Assembly: GCF_001422885.1 (NCBI RefSeq)
Contig: NZ_LMMZ01000023.1
Location: forward strand, 187,138-251,137
DNA from: Methylobacterium sp. Leaf104
Lineage (GTDB): Bacteria; Pseudomonadota; Alphaproteobacteria; Rhizobiales; Beijerinckiaceae
Length of the DNA: 64,000 bases
Direction: 5' to 3'
Below the pieces are notes generated by a model. That model saw only the letters and a program-made list of their open reading frames with translations. It ran no database searches and had not been told where the DNA came from. Shown piece after piece: positions 38,285 to 46,383 of the stretch. Every line of letters starts with the position of its first letter. Positions within the stretch are counted from its first letter, which is position 1. Made by a program: the position numbers and the translations under genes.

Positions 38285-39127
38285 ATGACGCGTCTGCCCG
38301 AACGGGGTGGCTTCGAGCGAAAGGCGACGGAGCGCGCCGAAGCCTCCGCGGTGGAGTCGCGCCGCCTCGCCATCGTCGCGGCGGTGCGCCAGCGCGGCTT
38401 CATGACGATCGAGGCGCTGGCGAGTCAGTTCGGCGTGACCGTCCAGACGATCCGGCGCGACCTCAACGAACTCAGTGCGGAAGGACGTCTGGAGCGCTAC
38501 CGCGGCGGCGGCGGCCTTCCATCCAGCGTCGAGAACATCGACTATGCCGACCGGCGGGCCACCCTACTGCCCGAGAAGACGCAGATCGGGCGCCTGGCCG
38601 CGAGCCGCATCCCCTCGCATTGCTCAGTGTTCCTCAACATCGGCACGACCACGGAGGCGGTGGCGCGCGAACTCGTGCACCACGACGACCTCAGCATCAT
38701 CACCAACAACCTCAACGTCGCCATCGGCCTGGCGGCGACGACCGCCTTCCGCATCGTGGTGGCGGGCGGCACCATGCGCAATCGCGACGGCGCCGTGCTG
38801 GGCCAGCTCACCTGCGACACCCTCAGCCAGTTCCGGGTCGACGTCGCGGTCATCGGGATCAGCGGGATCGACGCCGACGGCGCGCTGCTCGACTACGACT
38901 ACGAGGAGGTGCGCGCGACCCAGACCATCCTCCAGCACGCCCGCCGAACCTTCCTGGTGGCCGACCATACCAAATTCACCCGCCGCCCGATGGTCGAGGT
39001 GGGGCGTCTCGAGCAGATCGACACGGTCTTCACCGATCGGATGCCGCCGCCAGAGATCGTCGCCCTGATGGAACGCCACGGCGTCAGCCTCGCGGTGACG
39101 GATCAGGACAATCCAAAACGAACCTGA
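38285..39127 (+). CDS. glpR: DeoR-family glycerol-3-phosphate regulon repressor GlpR
   Basis: A 280-residue DeoR repressor. The helix-turn-helix domain is at about residues 25-80, with the DeoR signature ALASQFGVTVQTIRRDLNEL. The sugar-phosphate-binding domain starts near residue 95, with FLNIGTTTEAVARELVHHDDL and VVAGGTMRNRDGAVLG. It should release DNA when glycerol-3-phosphate binds. It is directly upstream of glpD in the same direction. ATG at 38285 was preferred over an in-frame GTG at 38231, since the extra residues are a run of Arg. Confidence 0.94.
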   Translation: MTRLPERGGFERKATERAEASAVESRRLAIVAAVRQRGFMTIEALASQFGVTVQTIRRDLNELSAEGRLERYRGGGGLPSSVENIDYADRRATLLPEKTQIGRLAASRIPSHCSVFLNIGTTTEAVARELVHHDDLSIITNNLNVAIGLAATTAFRIVVAGGTMRNRDGAVLGQLTCDTLSQFRVDVAVIGISGIDADGALLDYDYEEVRATQTILQHARRTFLVADHTKFTRRPMVEVGRLEQIDTVFTDRMPPPEIVALMERHGVSLAVTDQDNPKRT

Positions 39128-39129
39128 AA

Positions 39130-39147
39130 ATTTTCGCTTGCGAACAT
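39130..39147. promoter_or_regulatory. GlpR operator upstream of glpD
   Basis: ATTTTCG-CTTG-CGAACAT is an 18-base near-palindrome with one mismatch in seven pairs. It matches the known GlpR operator pattern ATGTTCG-N4-CGAACAT. It begins two bases after the glpR stop and ends 57 bases before the glpD ATG. A possible -35 (TTGCGA, 39139-39144) and -10 (TATTCT, 39163-39168) would place the operator over the promoter, consistent with repression. Confidence 0.75.
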
Positions 39148-39204
39148 CTTAACATGAGGCAATATTCTGCCTGACCGGCCCTCGGCCGGAGCGGGAGGCG
39201 AATC

Positions 39205-40737
39205 ATGACGACAGTATCGACCCTGCGGGCGGTGGACGCCCCCTACGATCTGCTCGTCATCGGCGGCGGCATCAACGGCACGGGCATCGCCCGCGACGCG
39301 GCCGGGCGCGGCCTGTCGGTGCTGCTCTGCGAACGCGGGGATCTGGCGGAGTTCACCTCGTCCTCCAGTACCAAGCTCATCCACGGCGGCCTGCGCTACC
39401 TGGAATACTACGAGTTCCGCCTCGTGCGCGAGGCCTTGGCCGAGCGGGAGCGCCTGCTGCGCCTGGCTCCGCACATCATCTGGCCACTGCGCTTCGTGCT
39501 GCCCCATGACGAGGGCCTACGGCCGGCCTGGATGCTTCGGATCGGCCTGTTCCTGTACGACCACCTGGCGCGTCTGCGCACGCTGCCCGGCTCGAAAATG
39601 GTTCGCTTGCGAACATCCCCGATGGGTGCCCCCCTGCAGGATCGTCTCAGCAGGGGCTTCGTCTATTCGGATTGCTGGGTCGAGGACAGCCGTCTCGTCG
39701 TCCTGAACGCCATGGACGCGCGGGCGCGCGGTGCCGAGATCCGAACGCGCACCGGCGTGGACACGGCACGCCGCATCGACGGGACCTGGACGGCGACGCT
39801 CCGCGACGGCACGACGGGTCGGACCGAGACCGTTCGGGCGAGGGCGGTCGTGAACGCGGCCGGCCCCTGGGTCAGCGAGACCCTGGGAACGACGCTCGGC
39901 GTCAACAGCCGCGCGGCCGTGCGCCTGATCAAGGGCAGCCACATCGTCGTCCGCAAGCTCTACGACGGCGACCAAGCCTACATCCTGCAGCAGCCCGACA
40001 AGCGCATCATCTTCGCGATCCCCTACGAGCACGATTTCACCCTGATCGGCACCACCGACGTGCCGTATGAGAACGCGCCCGGCCCGGTAACGATCTCCGA
40101 GGAGGAGACGCGCTACCTGTGCGACTGCATCAACCGCTCGTTCGCGAAGTCGATCGGGCCGAAGGACGTGGTCTGGAGCTACTCGGGCGTGCGACCGCTC
40201 TACGACGACGCGGCGGCCAATGCCTCGGCGGTCACGCGCGATTACGTACTCGACCTCGACGAGGCCGGCGGAGAGGCCCCGGCGCTCTCGGTCTTCGGCG
40301 GCAAGATCACGACCTACCGGCGTCTCGCCGAACACGCGATCGAGAAGATCGCGCCGCATTTCCCCGGGCTGAAGAAAGCCTGGACCGGCTATGCGGTCCT
40401 GCCGGGCGGTGCCATGCCGGATGCGGATTTCGAGACCTTCCTGGCGCAGTTCTCCCGGGACGCCCCCTTCCTCCCCGCAGAGACCGCGCGACGGCTCGCA
40501 CGGGCCTACGGCACCGAGGCGCGGACCATCGTCGGCGGTGCCCGCCGCCTCGCGGATCTCGGTGAGGCCTTCGACGGCGGTCTGACGGCGGCCGAGGTCG
40601 ATTATCTCGTTCGGGCCGAATGGGTGCGGACCGCCGAGGACATCCTGTGGCGCAGATCCAAGCTCGGCCTGCGCACGAGCCCGGAGAGCGCCGCGCGCCT
40701 CGCCGCCTACGTGACCCGCAAGGCCGACGCCGCCTGA
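39205..40737 (+). CDS. glpD: Aerobic glycerol-3-phosphate dehydrogenase
   Basis: A 510-residue FAD-dependent, membrane-associated enzyme oxidising glycerol-3-phosphate to dihydroxyacetone phosphate and passing electrons to quinone. The N-terminal FAD site is [20 protein letters not shown], followed by the family block [20 protein letters not shown] and the C-terminal DAO_C domain (about residues 390-510). Codons 130-138 contain a second copy of the GlpR operator core. A GGAGCGGGAGG site precedes the ATG. It is followed by glpK 82 bases later. Confidence 0.96.
   Translation: MTTVSTLRAVDAPYDLLVIGGGINGTGIARDAAGRGLSVLLCERGDLAEFTSSSSTKLIHGGLRYLEYYEFRLVREALAERERLLRLAPHIIWPLRFVLPHDEGLRPAWMLRIGLFLYDHLARLRTLPGSKMVRLRTSPMGAPLQDRLSRGFVYSDCWVEDSRLVVLNAMDARARGAEIRTRTGVDTARRIDGTWTATLRDGTTGRTETVRARAVVNAAGPWVSETLGTTLGVNSRAAVRLIKGSHIVVRKLYDGDQAYILQQPDKRIIFAIPYEHDFTLIGTTDVPYENAPGPVTISEEETRYLCDCINRSFAKSIGPKDVVWSYSGVRPLYDDAAANASAVTRDYVLDLDEAGGEAPALSVFGGKITTYRRLAEHAIEKIAPHFPGLKKAWTGYAVLPGGAMPDADFETFLAQFSRDAPFLPAETARRLARAYGTEARTIVGGARRLADLGEAFDGGLTAAEVDYLVRAEWVRTAEDILWRRSKLGLRTSPESAARLAAYVTRKADAA
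39599..39616. promoter_or_regulatory. Intragenic GlpR operator-like site inside glpD
   Basis: The core GTTCG-CTTG-CGAAC is a perfect inverted repeat, and 16 bases (TTCGCTTGCGAACATC, 39602-39617) are identical to the operator before glpD, 469 bases upstream. The codons used across it (AAA, GTT, TTG, CGA, ACA) are unusual for this gene, suggesting the DNA sequence itself is conserved. E. coli glpD also carries GlpR operators inside its coding region. Confidence 0.65.
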
Positions 40738-40819
40738 ATCCGACGACCCCGAGATAGGCCGGAGCCGGCGCGAAGACCGGCCCGGAGACCTTCGAACCTT
40801 CCAAGGGAGGAAGCCAGCC

Positions 40820-42325
40820 ATGACCCAGTTCGTCGGCGCCATTGACCAGGGCACTACCAGCAGCCGCTTCATCGTCTTCGATCGCGAAGGGCACATCATC
40901 TCCTGCAAGCAGCGGGAGCACGCGCAGGTCTATCCGCGTCCCGGCCATGTCGAGCACGATCCGATGGAGATCTGGCGCAACACCCAGGCCGTCATGCAGG
41001 ATGCCCTGGAGGCCGCCGGCCTGACGCCGAAGGACCTGCTCTCGATCGGCATCACCAACCAGCGCGAGACCACGCTGATATGGGACCGGCGCACCGGCAC
41101 CCCGCTCCACAACGCCCTCGTCTGGCAGGACACCCGCAACGACCGCCTCGTCACCGAATTCGCGCGGGACGGTGGACGCGACCGCTTCCGGGCACTGACC
41201 GGCCTGCCGCTCGCGAGCTACTTCTCGGGTCTGAAGCTGCGCTGGCTCCTCGACCATGTGGAGGGTGCGCGGGAGAAGGCGGAAGCCGGCGACGTCCTGT
41301 TCGGCAACATCGATACCTGGCTGGTCTGGAACCTCACCGGCGGCCCGGACGGCGGGCTCCACCTCACCGACGTGACCAATGCGAGCCGCACGCAACTCAT
41401 GTCCCTCGAGACCCTGGCCTGGGACGACGGCATGCTCGCCACGTTCGGCATCCCGCGCGCGATGCTGCCGGAGATCGTCTCGTCCTCCCAGGTCTACGGT
41501 GAGACCCGGGTGCCCTTCGCCGGCGTGCCGATCGCCGGGATCCTGGGAGACCAGCAGGCGGCCCTGTTCGGACAGACCTGCTTCCAGCCCGGCGAAGCGA
41601 AGAACACCTACGGCACCGGCTGCTTCGCGCTGATGAACACCGGCGAGGCGCCCGTGCCCTCGACCTGCGGCCTCGTGACGACGCTGGCCTACAAGCTCGA
41701 CGGACAGCCGGCGGTCTACGCCCTCGAAGGCTCGATCGCCATCACGGGCGCCCTGGTTCAGTGGCTGCGGGACAACCTGCACATGATCCAGGACAGCGCC
41801 GAGGTCGAGCGCCTCGCCACGACGGTGGAGGACAATGGCGGCGTCTACTTCGTGCCCGCCTTCTCGGGCCTCTACGCGCCCCATTGGAACGAGGGCGCCC
41901 GCGGCCTGATCATCGGCCTCACCCGCTACGCCAATCGCGGCCACATCGCCCGGGCCTGCCTGGAAGCGACGGCCTTCCAGACCCACGAGGTGCTGGAAGC
42001 GATGGAGAAGGATTCCGGCATCCCCGTGCGCGAGCTGCGCTCGGATGGCGGCATGGTGGCCAACGTGACCCTGATGCAGTTCCAGGCCGATATCCTGGAC
42101 GTGCCGGTGGTGCGCCCGAAGGTGACGGAGACCACGGCGCTCGGGGCCGCCTACGCCGCCGGCCTCGCGACCGGCTACTGGCAGAGCACGGACGACCTCG
42201 TGCGCAACTGGGGCGTCGACCGCCGCTGGGAGCCGAACATGGATGCGACCCAGCGCCAGCGCATCACCGCGGCCTGGGGCCGGGCGGTCACGCGCTCCTT
42301 CGACTGGGACATGCAGGACGACTGA
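40820..42325 (+). CDS. glpK: Glycerol kinase
   Basis: A 501-residue FGGY-family kinase that phosphorylates glycerol to sn-glycerol-3-phosphate. Family marks are [16 protein letters not shown] (phosphate-binding loop) at the N-terminus, [39 protein letters not shown] and [16 protein letters not shown], and in the C-terminal half [19 protein letters not shown]. Length is standard. GGGAGGAAG precedes the ATG. It lies between glpD and glpF in the operon and supplies the GlpD substrate. Confidence 0.97.
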   Translation: MTQFVGAIDQGTTSSRFIVFDREGHIISCKQREHAQVYPRPGHVEHDPMEIWRNTQAVMQDALEAAGLTPKDLLSIGITNQRETTLIWDRRTGTPLHNALVWQDTRNDRLVTEFARDGGRDRFRALTGLPLASYFSGLKLRWLLDHVEGAREKAEAGDVLFGNIDTWLVWNLTGGPDGGLHLTDVTNASRTQLMSLETLAWDDGMLATFGIPRAMLPEIVSSSQVYGETRVPFAGVPIAGILGDQQAALFGQTCFQPGEAKNTYGTGCFALMNTGEAPVPSTCGLVTTLAYKLDGQPAVYALEGSIAITGALVQWLRDNLHMIQDSAEVERLATTVEDNGGVYFVPAFSGLYAPHWNEGARGLIIGLTRYANRGHIARACLEATAFQTHEVLEAMEKDSGIPVRELRSDGGMVANVTLMQFQADILDVPVVRPKVTETTALGAAYAAGLATGYWQSTDDLVRNWGVDRRWEPNMDATQRQRITAAWGRAVTRSFDWDMQDD

Positions 42326-42381
42326 CGCCCGCGCGGGCATCGATCGATCCAGAAACGCGAAAAGACTGCGGAGGACATGCC

Positions 42382-43113
42382 ATGACGTCGCCGTTCCTGG
42401 GCGAGCTTCTGGGCACGATGGTGCTGATCATCCTCGGAAACGGCGTCGTCGCCGGGACATTGTTGCGCGGATCGAAGGCGGAGGGGGCGGGCTGGATCGC
42501 GATCACCGCCGGCTGGGCCTTCGCCGTGCTGGCCGGGATCTTCGTCGCGACCGCGGCGGGCAGCCCCGACGCGCACATCAACCCTGCGGTGACGATCGCG
42601 GCGGCGATCACCTCCGGCAGCATGGCCAAGCTCGTCGTCTACGTGCCGGCGCAGATGATCGGCGCCTTCCTGGGGGCGACCGTGGTCTGGCTGCACTACC
42701 TGCCGCACTGGGCGGTCACCGAGGACGAGGGGGCGAAGCGAGCCTGCTTCTGCACCGATCCAGCGATCCGGCAGTCCGGCGCGAACTGGCTGAGCGAGAT
42801 CGTCGGCACGTTCCTGCTGATCCTCATCGTCAGCGCGCTGCTGTCGCGGACCGTGGGGGCGGCCGGCACCATCCCCACCGGACTCGCGCCCTACCTCGTC
42901 GGCATGGTGGTCTGGAGCATCGGGCTGTCGCTGGGTGGCACCACGGGCTACGCGATCAATCCGGCCCGCGACCTCGGACCCCGCCTCGCCCACGCGGTCC
43001 TGCCCATCGCTGGCAAGGGCGATTCGGACTGGGGATACGCCGTGATCCCGGTCGCGGGTCCGGCCATCGGCGCGGTGCTGGCCGCGCTCGCCATCCTGGC
43101 AATCGGCTTCTGA
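42382..43113 (+). CDS. glpF: Glycerol facilitator (aquaglyceroporin)
   Basis: A 243-residue MIP-family channel for glycerol entry. Both pore motifs are present: HINPAVTI near residue 65 and AINPARDLGPR near 192. The Asp after the second NPA is the mark of glycerol channels rather than water channels. Six membrane helices fit. It starts 56 bases after glpK, with a GGAGG site, and completes the operon glpR-glpD-glpK-glpF. The frame is open well upstream, but only across the 3' part of glpK. Confidence 0.95.
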   Translation: MTSPFLGELLGTMVLIILGNGVVAGTLLRGSKAEGAGWIAITAGWAFAVLAGIFVATAAGSPDAHINPAVTIAAAITSGSMAKLVVYVPAQMIGAFLGATVVWLHYLPHWAVTEDEGAKRACFCTDPAIRQSGANWLSEIVGTFLLILIVSALLSRTVGAAGTIPTGLAPYLVGMVVWSIGLSLGGTTGYAINPARDLGPRLAHAVLPIAGKGDSDWGYAVIPVAGPAIGAVLAALAILAIGF

Positions 43114-43233
43114 GGGCCGCGCCCGATCGCGTGCCGAGGCCTGGACTTTTGGGCGTCGGCCCTACCTTAAGGGCAACGCGGCATCGCGGGCGTTCCCTGT
43201 CAGGGACGGGCGCGAGGAGCACCACGGCCGCCC

Positions 43234-44133
43234 ATGGATCCGACCCGTCCCTCCGCTGAAACCATCGCGCTCTCCGGCATCGGAGGCGATCTCGGCGGCC
43301 GCATCGCGACGGCTCTGGTCGCGCAGGGCGCTGAGGTCAGGGCCCTGGTCCGTGCCGGCGCAGCGGATCGGAGCCACCCGCCCGGCGTGATCCCGGTCGC
43401 CGTCGACTACGCAGATCCGGGCGCGCTCGGGCGCGCATGCGAGGGAGCCGCCTGCGTGGTCTCGGCCCTGAACGGGTTGGAGCCGGTCATCCTGGAGGCA
43501 CAGGGCCGGCTGCTCGACGCGGCGGTCGCGGCCGGCGTCCCGCGCTTCATTCCGTCGGATTTCTCCCTCGACTTCACGCGCACGCGCCTGGGCGACAACC
43601 GAAACCTGGACCTGCGGCGCAGCTTCATGGCCCGGGTCGACCGGACGCCGATCCGCGCCACCTCGATCCTCAACGGCGCCTTCGCCGACCTGCTCACCGG
43701 GCAGGCGCCGATCGTCTTGCGGACGCCGCGGCGCATCCTCTACTGGGGCGATGCCGACCAGCCCCTCGACTTCACCGCCAAGGACGACGTCGCGCGCTAC
43801 ACCGCGGCGGCGGCCCTCGATCCCGAGGCGCCGCGCATTCTGCGGATCGCCGGCGACTCCGTGACGCCGCGCGCCCTGGCGGCGATCATGACGGACCTGA
43901 CCGGACGGCCCTACGGCCTGTGGCGCGCCGGTGGCCTCGGACGGCTCGGGCTGCTGATCCGGGTCGCACGGGCGGTGACGCCGGCGAGCGATGCCGTGTT
44001 TCCGGCCTGGCAGGGCATGCAGTACCTGCGCGACATGTCGAGCGGCCGGGGTCAACTCGCCCCCCTCGACAACGACCGCTACGGGCGCATGCCGTGGCGC
44101 GACGCCCGGGCGGTTCTCGGCTCCGCCCCCTGA
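43234..44133 (+). CDS. NmrA-like NAD(P)-binding protein
   Basis: A 299-residue short-chain-dehydrogenase-like protein of the NmrA/isoflavone-reductase group. The nucleotide-binding motif is SGIGGDLGGRIATAL at the N-terminus, then VVSALNGLEPVILEAQGRLLDAAVAAGVPRFIPSDFS, characteristic of the family; the usual YxxxK pair is not evident. The substrate is unknown, and some members only sense NADP. It follows glpF by 120 bases but has an unrelated role. It converges with the hybrid kinase gene at 44155. Confidence 0.87.
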   Translation: MDPTRPSAETIALSGIGGDLGGRIATALVAQGAEVRALVRAGAADRSHPPGVIPVAVDYADPGALGRACEGAACVVSALNGLEPVILEAQGRLLDAAVAAGVPRFIPSDFSLDFTRTRLGDNRNLDLRRSFMARVDRTPIRATSILNGAFADLLTGQAPIVLRTPRRILYWGDADQPLDFTAKDDVARYTAAAALDPEAPRILRIAGDSVTPRALAAIMTDLTGRPYGLWRAGGLGRLGLLIRVARAVTPASDAVFPAWQGMQYLRDMSSGRGQLAPLDNDRYGRMPWRDARAVLGSAP

Positions 44134-44154
44134 GCGCGCATCGCGTTCCGCCGA

Positions 44155-45933
44155 TCAGGCGGAATTGCGCTGCCCGACCACGAGACGAAGCCCACCTCGG
44201 TCGGCGGGCGCGCCGGCCAGGATCGCCGCAGCCTTGCGCTCCAGTTCGCCGCCCTGGAACGGCTTCTGGACGATGCGCTCTGCGCCGACCTCGCCCGCCT
44301 GCATCAGCGCGGCGGTGTCGGCGTAGCCGGTGACGAACATCACCGGCAGGTGCGGCCAGCGCCGCCGGATCTCGCAGGCCACCTCGGCGCCGTTCATGCC
44401 CGGCATGGCGAAATCCAGGACGATCAGGTCGACGCAGGCATCGCCCTCCAGGGCGGTGAGGGCAGCGAGGCCGGAGCCCGCCTCGCGGATGCGGTAGCCG
44501 GTCTCGGACAGGATCGTCGTGGTGATCTCGCGTACCGCGCTGTCGTCGTCCACCACGAGGACCACGGGCCGGTCTCCCGCGTGCCGGAGGGCGGCGCCGT
44601 CGATCACGGGCCGTGGAGCCTCACCGGAGGGGGAAGCGAGCTCCGCCCGCGGCAGGTAGATCCGCACGGAGGTGCCTTCGCCGACCCTGGTGTCGATGCG
44701 GACGCCGCCGCCCGACTGCTTCACGAAGCCGTAGACCTGGGCCAGCCCGAGACCGGAGCCCTTGTCGACGGCCTTGGTGGTGAAGAAGGGCTCGAACACC
44801 CGGGTCAGCACCTCGGGCGCGATGCCGCTGCCGGTATCGCTCACCGCCAGCATCACGTACTCGCCGGGCGCCGGCTCCTCCGGGCGGGCGGGCGCCTGGG
44901 CCAGGGCCACGTTGGCGGTCTCGATCGTGAGGCAGCCGCCCACCGCCATCGCATCGCGGGCATTGATCGCGAGATTCAGGATCACGAGCTCGATCTGGGT
45001 GGCGTCGACGAGGGCCGACCACAGGTCGGGCTGCAGCGTCATCTCGATGCGCACCGCGCCGCCGATCGAACTCTGGAGCAGGTCGCGCATGGAGGCGACG
45101 GTCTGATTCAGCTCCACCGGCGTCGGCTCGAGGCGCTGGCGGCGCGAGAAGGCGAGGAGCTGAGCCGTGAGGCGGGCGCCCCGGTCGGCGGCCCCGCGCA
45201 TCATCTGGAGGCGGCGCTTCGAGCGCTCGTCCGGGACGGCGCGCTCCAGGAACTCGATGTTGCCGGAGATCACCGTCAGCAGGTTGTTGAAATCATGGGC
45301 GACGCCGCTGGTGAGCTGGCCCACGGCCTCCAGGCGTTGGGCCTGGCGCAGGGCCTCCTCGACGCGCTCGCGCTCGGCGATCTGGCGGTGCAGTTCCGCA
45401 TTGGCGGCGGCCAGGTCGCTCGTTCGCGCCTCGACCCGCGCCTCGAGGGTCGCGTTGAGGTCACGCAGATCCTGGAGCGCACGCTCGCGTTCGGCATGGG
45501 CGCGCGTCTCGGCCAGCGCACGCATGATGGTCCGGGGCAGGCGATCGAGGCGCTGCTTGGTGACGTAGTCGGTGGCCCCCCGCTTCAGGGCCTCGACCGC
45601 GACGTCCTCGCCGAGGGTGCCCGAGACGAAGACGAACGGGATGCCCGGGCATTGGGCGCGGGCGATCGCCAGGGCGCTCAGGCCGTCGAAGGTCGGCAGC
45701 ACGTAGTCGGCGAGGATGAGGTGATGCGCGCAGGAGGCGGCCGCGGCGGTGAAGTCCGGCGCAGTCATCACGCGGTCGATCGTATAGCGGTGCCCGAGGT
45801 CGTCGAGCACCGCGCCGAGGAGTTCCGTGTCGAGGTCGCTGTCTTCGAGGAGGAGGATCTTCAGCAGGGCGGAGCCGATTCCGTCCTGCAATCCCTGATC
45901 GGGCTCGGGCTGCGTCACGTGTTCGATGGCCAA
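44155..45933 (-). CDS. Hybrid histidine kinase (receiver - kinase - receiver)
   Basis: A 592-residue cytoplasmic hybrid. The N-terminal receiver covers about residues 22-145 (ILLLEDSDLD, ILADYVLPTFDG, DYVTKQRL). A coiled coil at 150-195 leads to HisKA with QLTSGVAHDFNNLLTVISGN, HATPase with LNLAINARDAM and DTGSGIAP, then a C-terminal receiver near 465-575 (VLVVDDDSAV, LIVLDFAMPGMNG, IVQKPF). All phospho-sites are kept. It overlaps the upstream response regulator gene by 19 bases and is the last gene of the phytochrome operon, so it probably receives that signal. Confidence 0.93.
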   Translation of the reverse strand: MAIEHVTQPEPDQGLQDGIGSALLKILLLEDSDLDTELLGAVLDDLGHRYTIDRVMTAPDFTAAAASCAHHLILADYVLPTFDGLSALAIARAQCPGIPFVFVSGTLGEDVAVEALKRGATDYVTKQRLDRLPRTIMRALAETRAHAERERALQDLRDLNATLEARVEARTSDLAAANAELHRQIAERERVEEALRQAQRLEAVGQLTSGVAHDFNNLLTVISGNIEFLERAVPDERSKRRLQMMRGAADRGARLTAQLLAFSRRQRLEPTPVELNQTVASMRDLLQSSIGGAVRIEMTLQPDLWSALVDATQIELVILNLAINARDAMAVGGCLTIETANVALAQAPARPEEPAPGEYVMLAVSDTGSGIAPEVLTRVFEPFFTTKAVDKGSGLGLAQVYGFVKQSGGGVRIDTRVGEGTSVRIYLPRAELASPSGEAPRPVIDGAALRHAGDRPVVLVVDDDSAVREITTTILSETGYRIREAGSGLAALTALEGDACVDLIVLDFAMPGMNGAEVACEIRRRWPHLPVMFVTGYADTAALMQAGEVGAERIVQKPFQGGELERKAAAILAGAPADRGGLRLVVGQRNSA

Positions 45934-46379
45934 CCTCCTCCCCGGTGCGGCGGCGGCTCGTTGAGCACCGCCCAGAACACGCCGAGATCCTGGATCGCCT
46001 CGAAGAATTCCGTGAACCCAACGGGCTTGACCACGAAAGCGTTCACGCCGAGATCGTAGGAGCGCACGAGATCGGTCTCCTCCCGCGACGAGGTCAGCAT
46101 CACCACGGGGATCGCCCGGGTGCGCAGGTTTCCCTTGACCTGAGCCAGCACCTCGAGGCCGTCCACCTTGGGCAGCTTGAGGTCGAGGAGCACGACCGCC
46201 GGATCGCGGGCGTCGCGGTCCTTGAAGAGGCCACGCCGATGCAGGAAATCCAGGGCCTCGGCGCCGTCGCGGCAGATCACGATCTCATTGGCGAGCTGGC
46301 TCTTCTCCAAGGCCGCGAGGGTGAGCTCGATGTCGTTCGGGTTGTCCTCGACGAGGAGGATGGGCTTCAGGTCCGGCAT
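45915..46379 (-). CDS. Rcp1-like single-domain response regulator
   Basis: A 154-residue receiver-only protein of the type encoded with bacteriophytochromes (Rcp1-like). It shows ILLVEDNPNDIELTLAAL, the phospho-acceptor in VVLLDLKLPKVDG, Thr in MLTSSREETD and Lys in FVVKPVGF. It starts four bases after the phytochrome gene stop and ends within the hybrid kinase gene, so all three are tightly coupled. It most likely takes phosphate from the phytochrome kinase. The next step may be the hybrid kinase. Confidence 0.93.
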   Translation of the reverse strand: MPDLKPILLVEDNPNDIELTLAALEKSQLANEIVICRDGAEALDFLHRRGLFKDRDARDPAVVLLDLKLPKVDGLEVLAQVKGNLRTRAIPVVMLTSSREETDLVRSYDLGVNAFVVKPVGFTEFFEAIQDLGVFWAVLNEPPPHRGGGWPSNT

Positions 46380-46383
46380 GGGT

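Noticed and set aside
42234-42240. CGAACAT half-site inside glpK
   Set aside because: The opposite half (TTCG four bases upstream) is missing, so it is probably a chance match in coding sequence.
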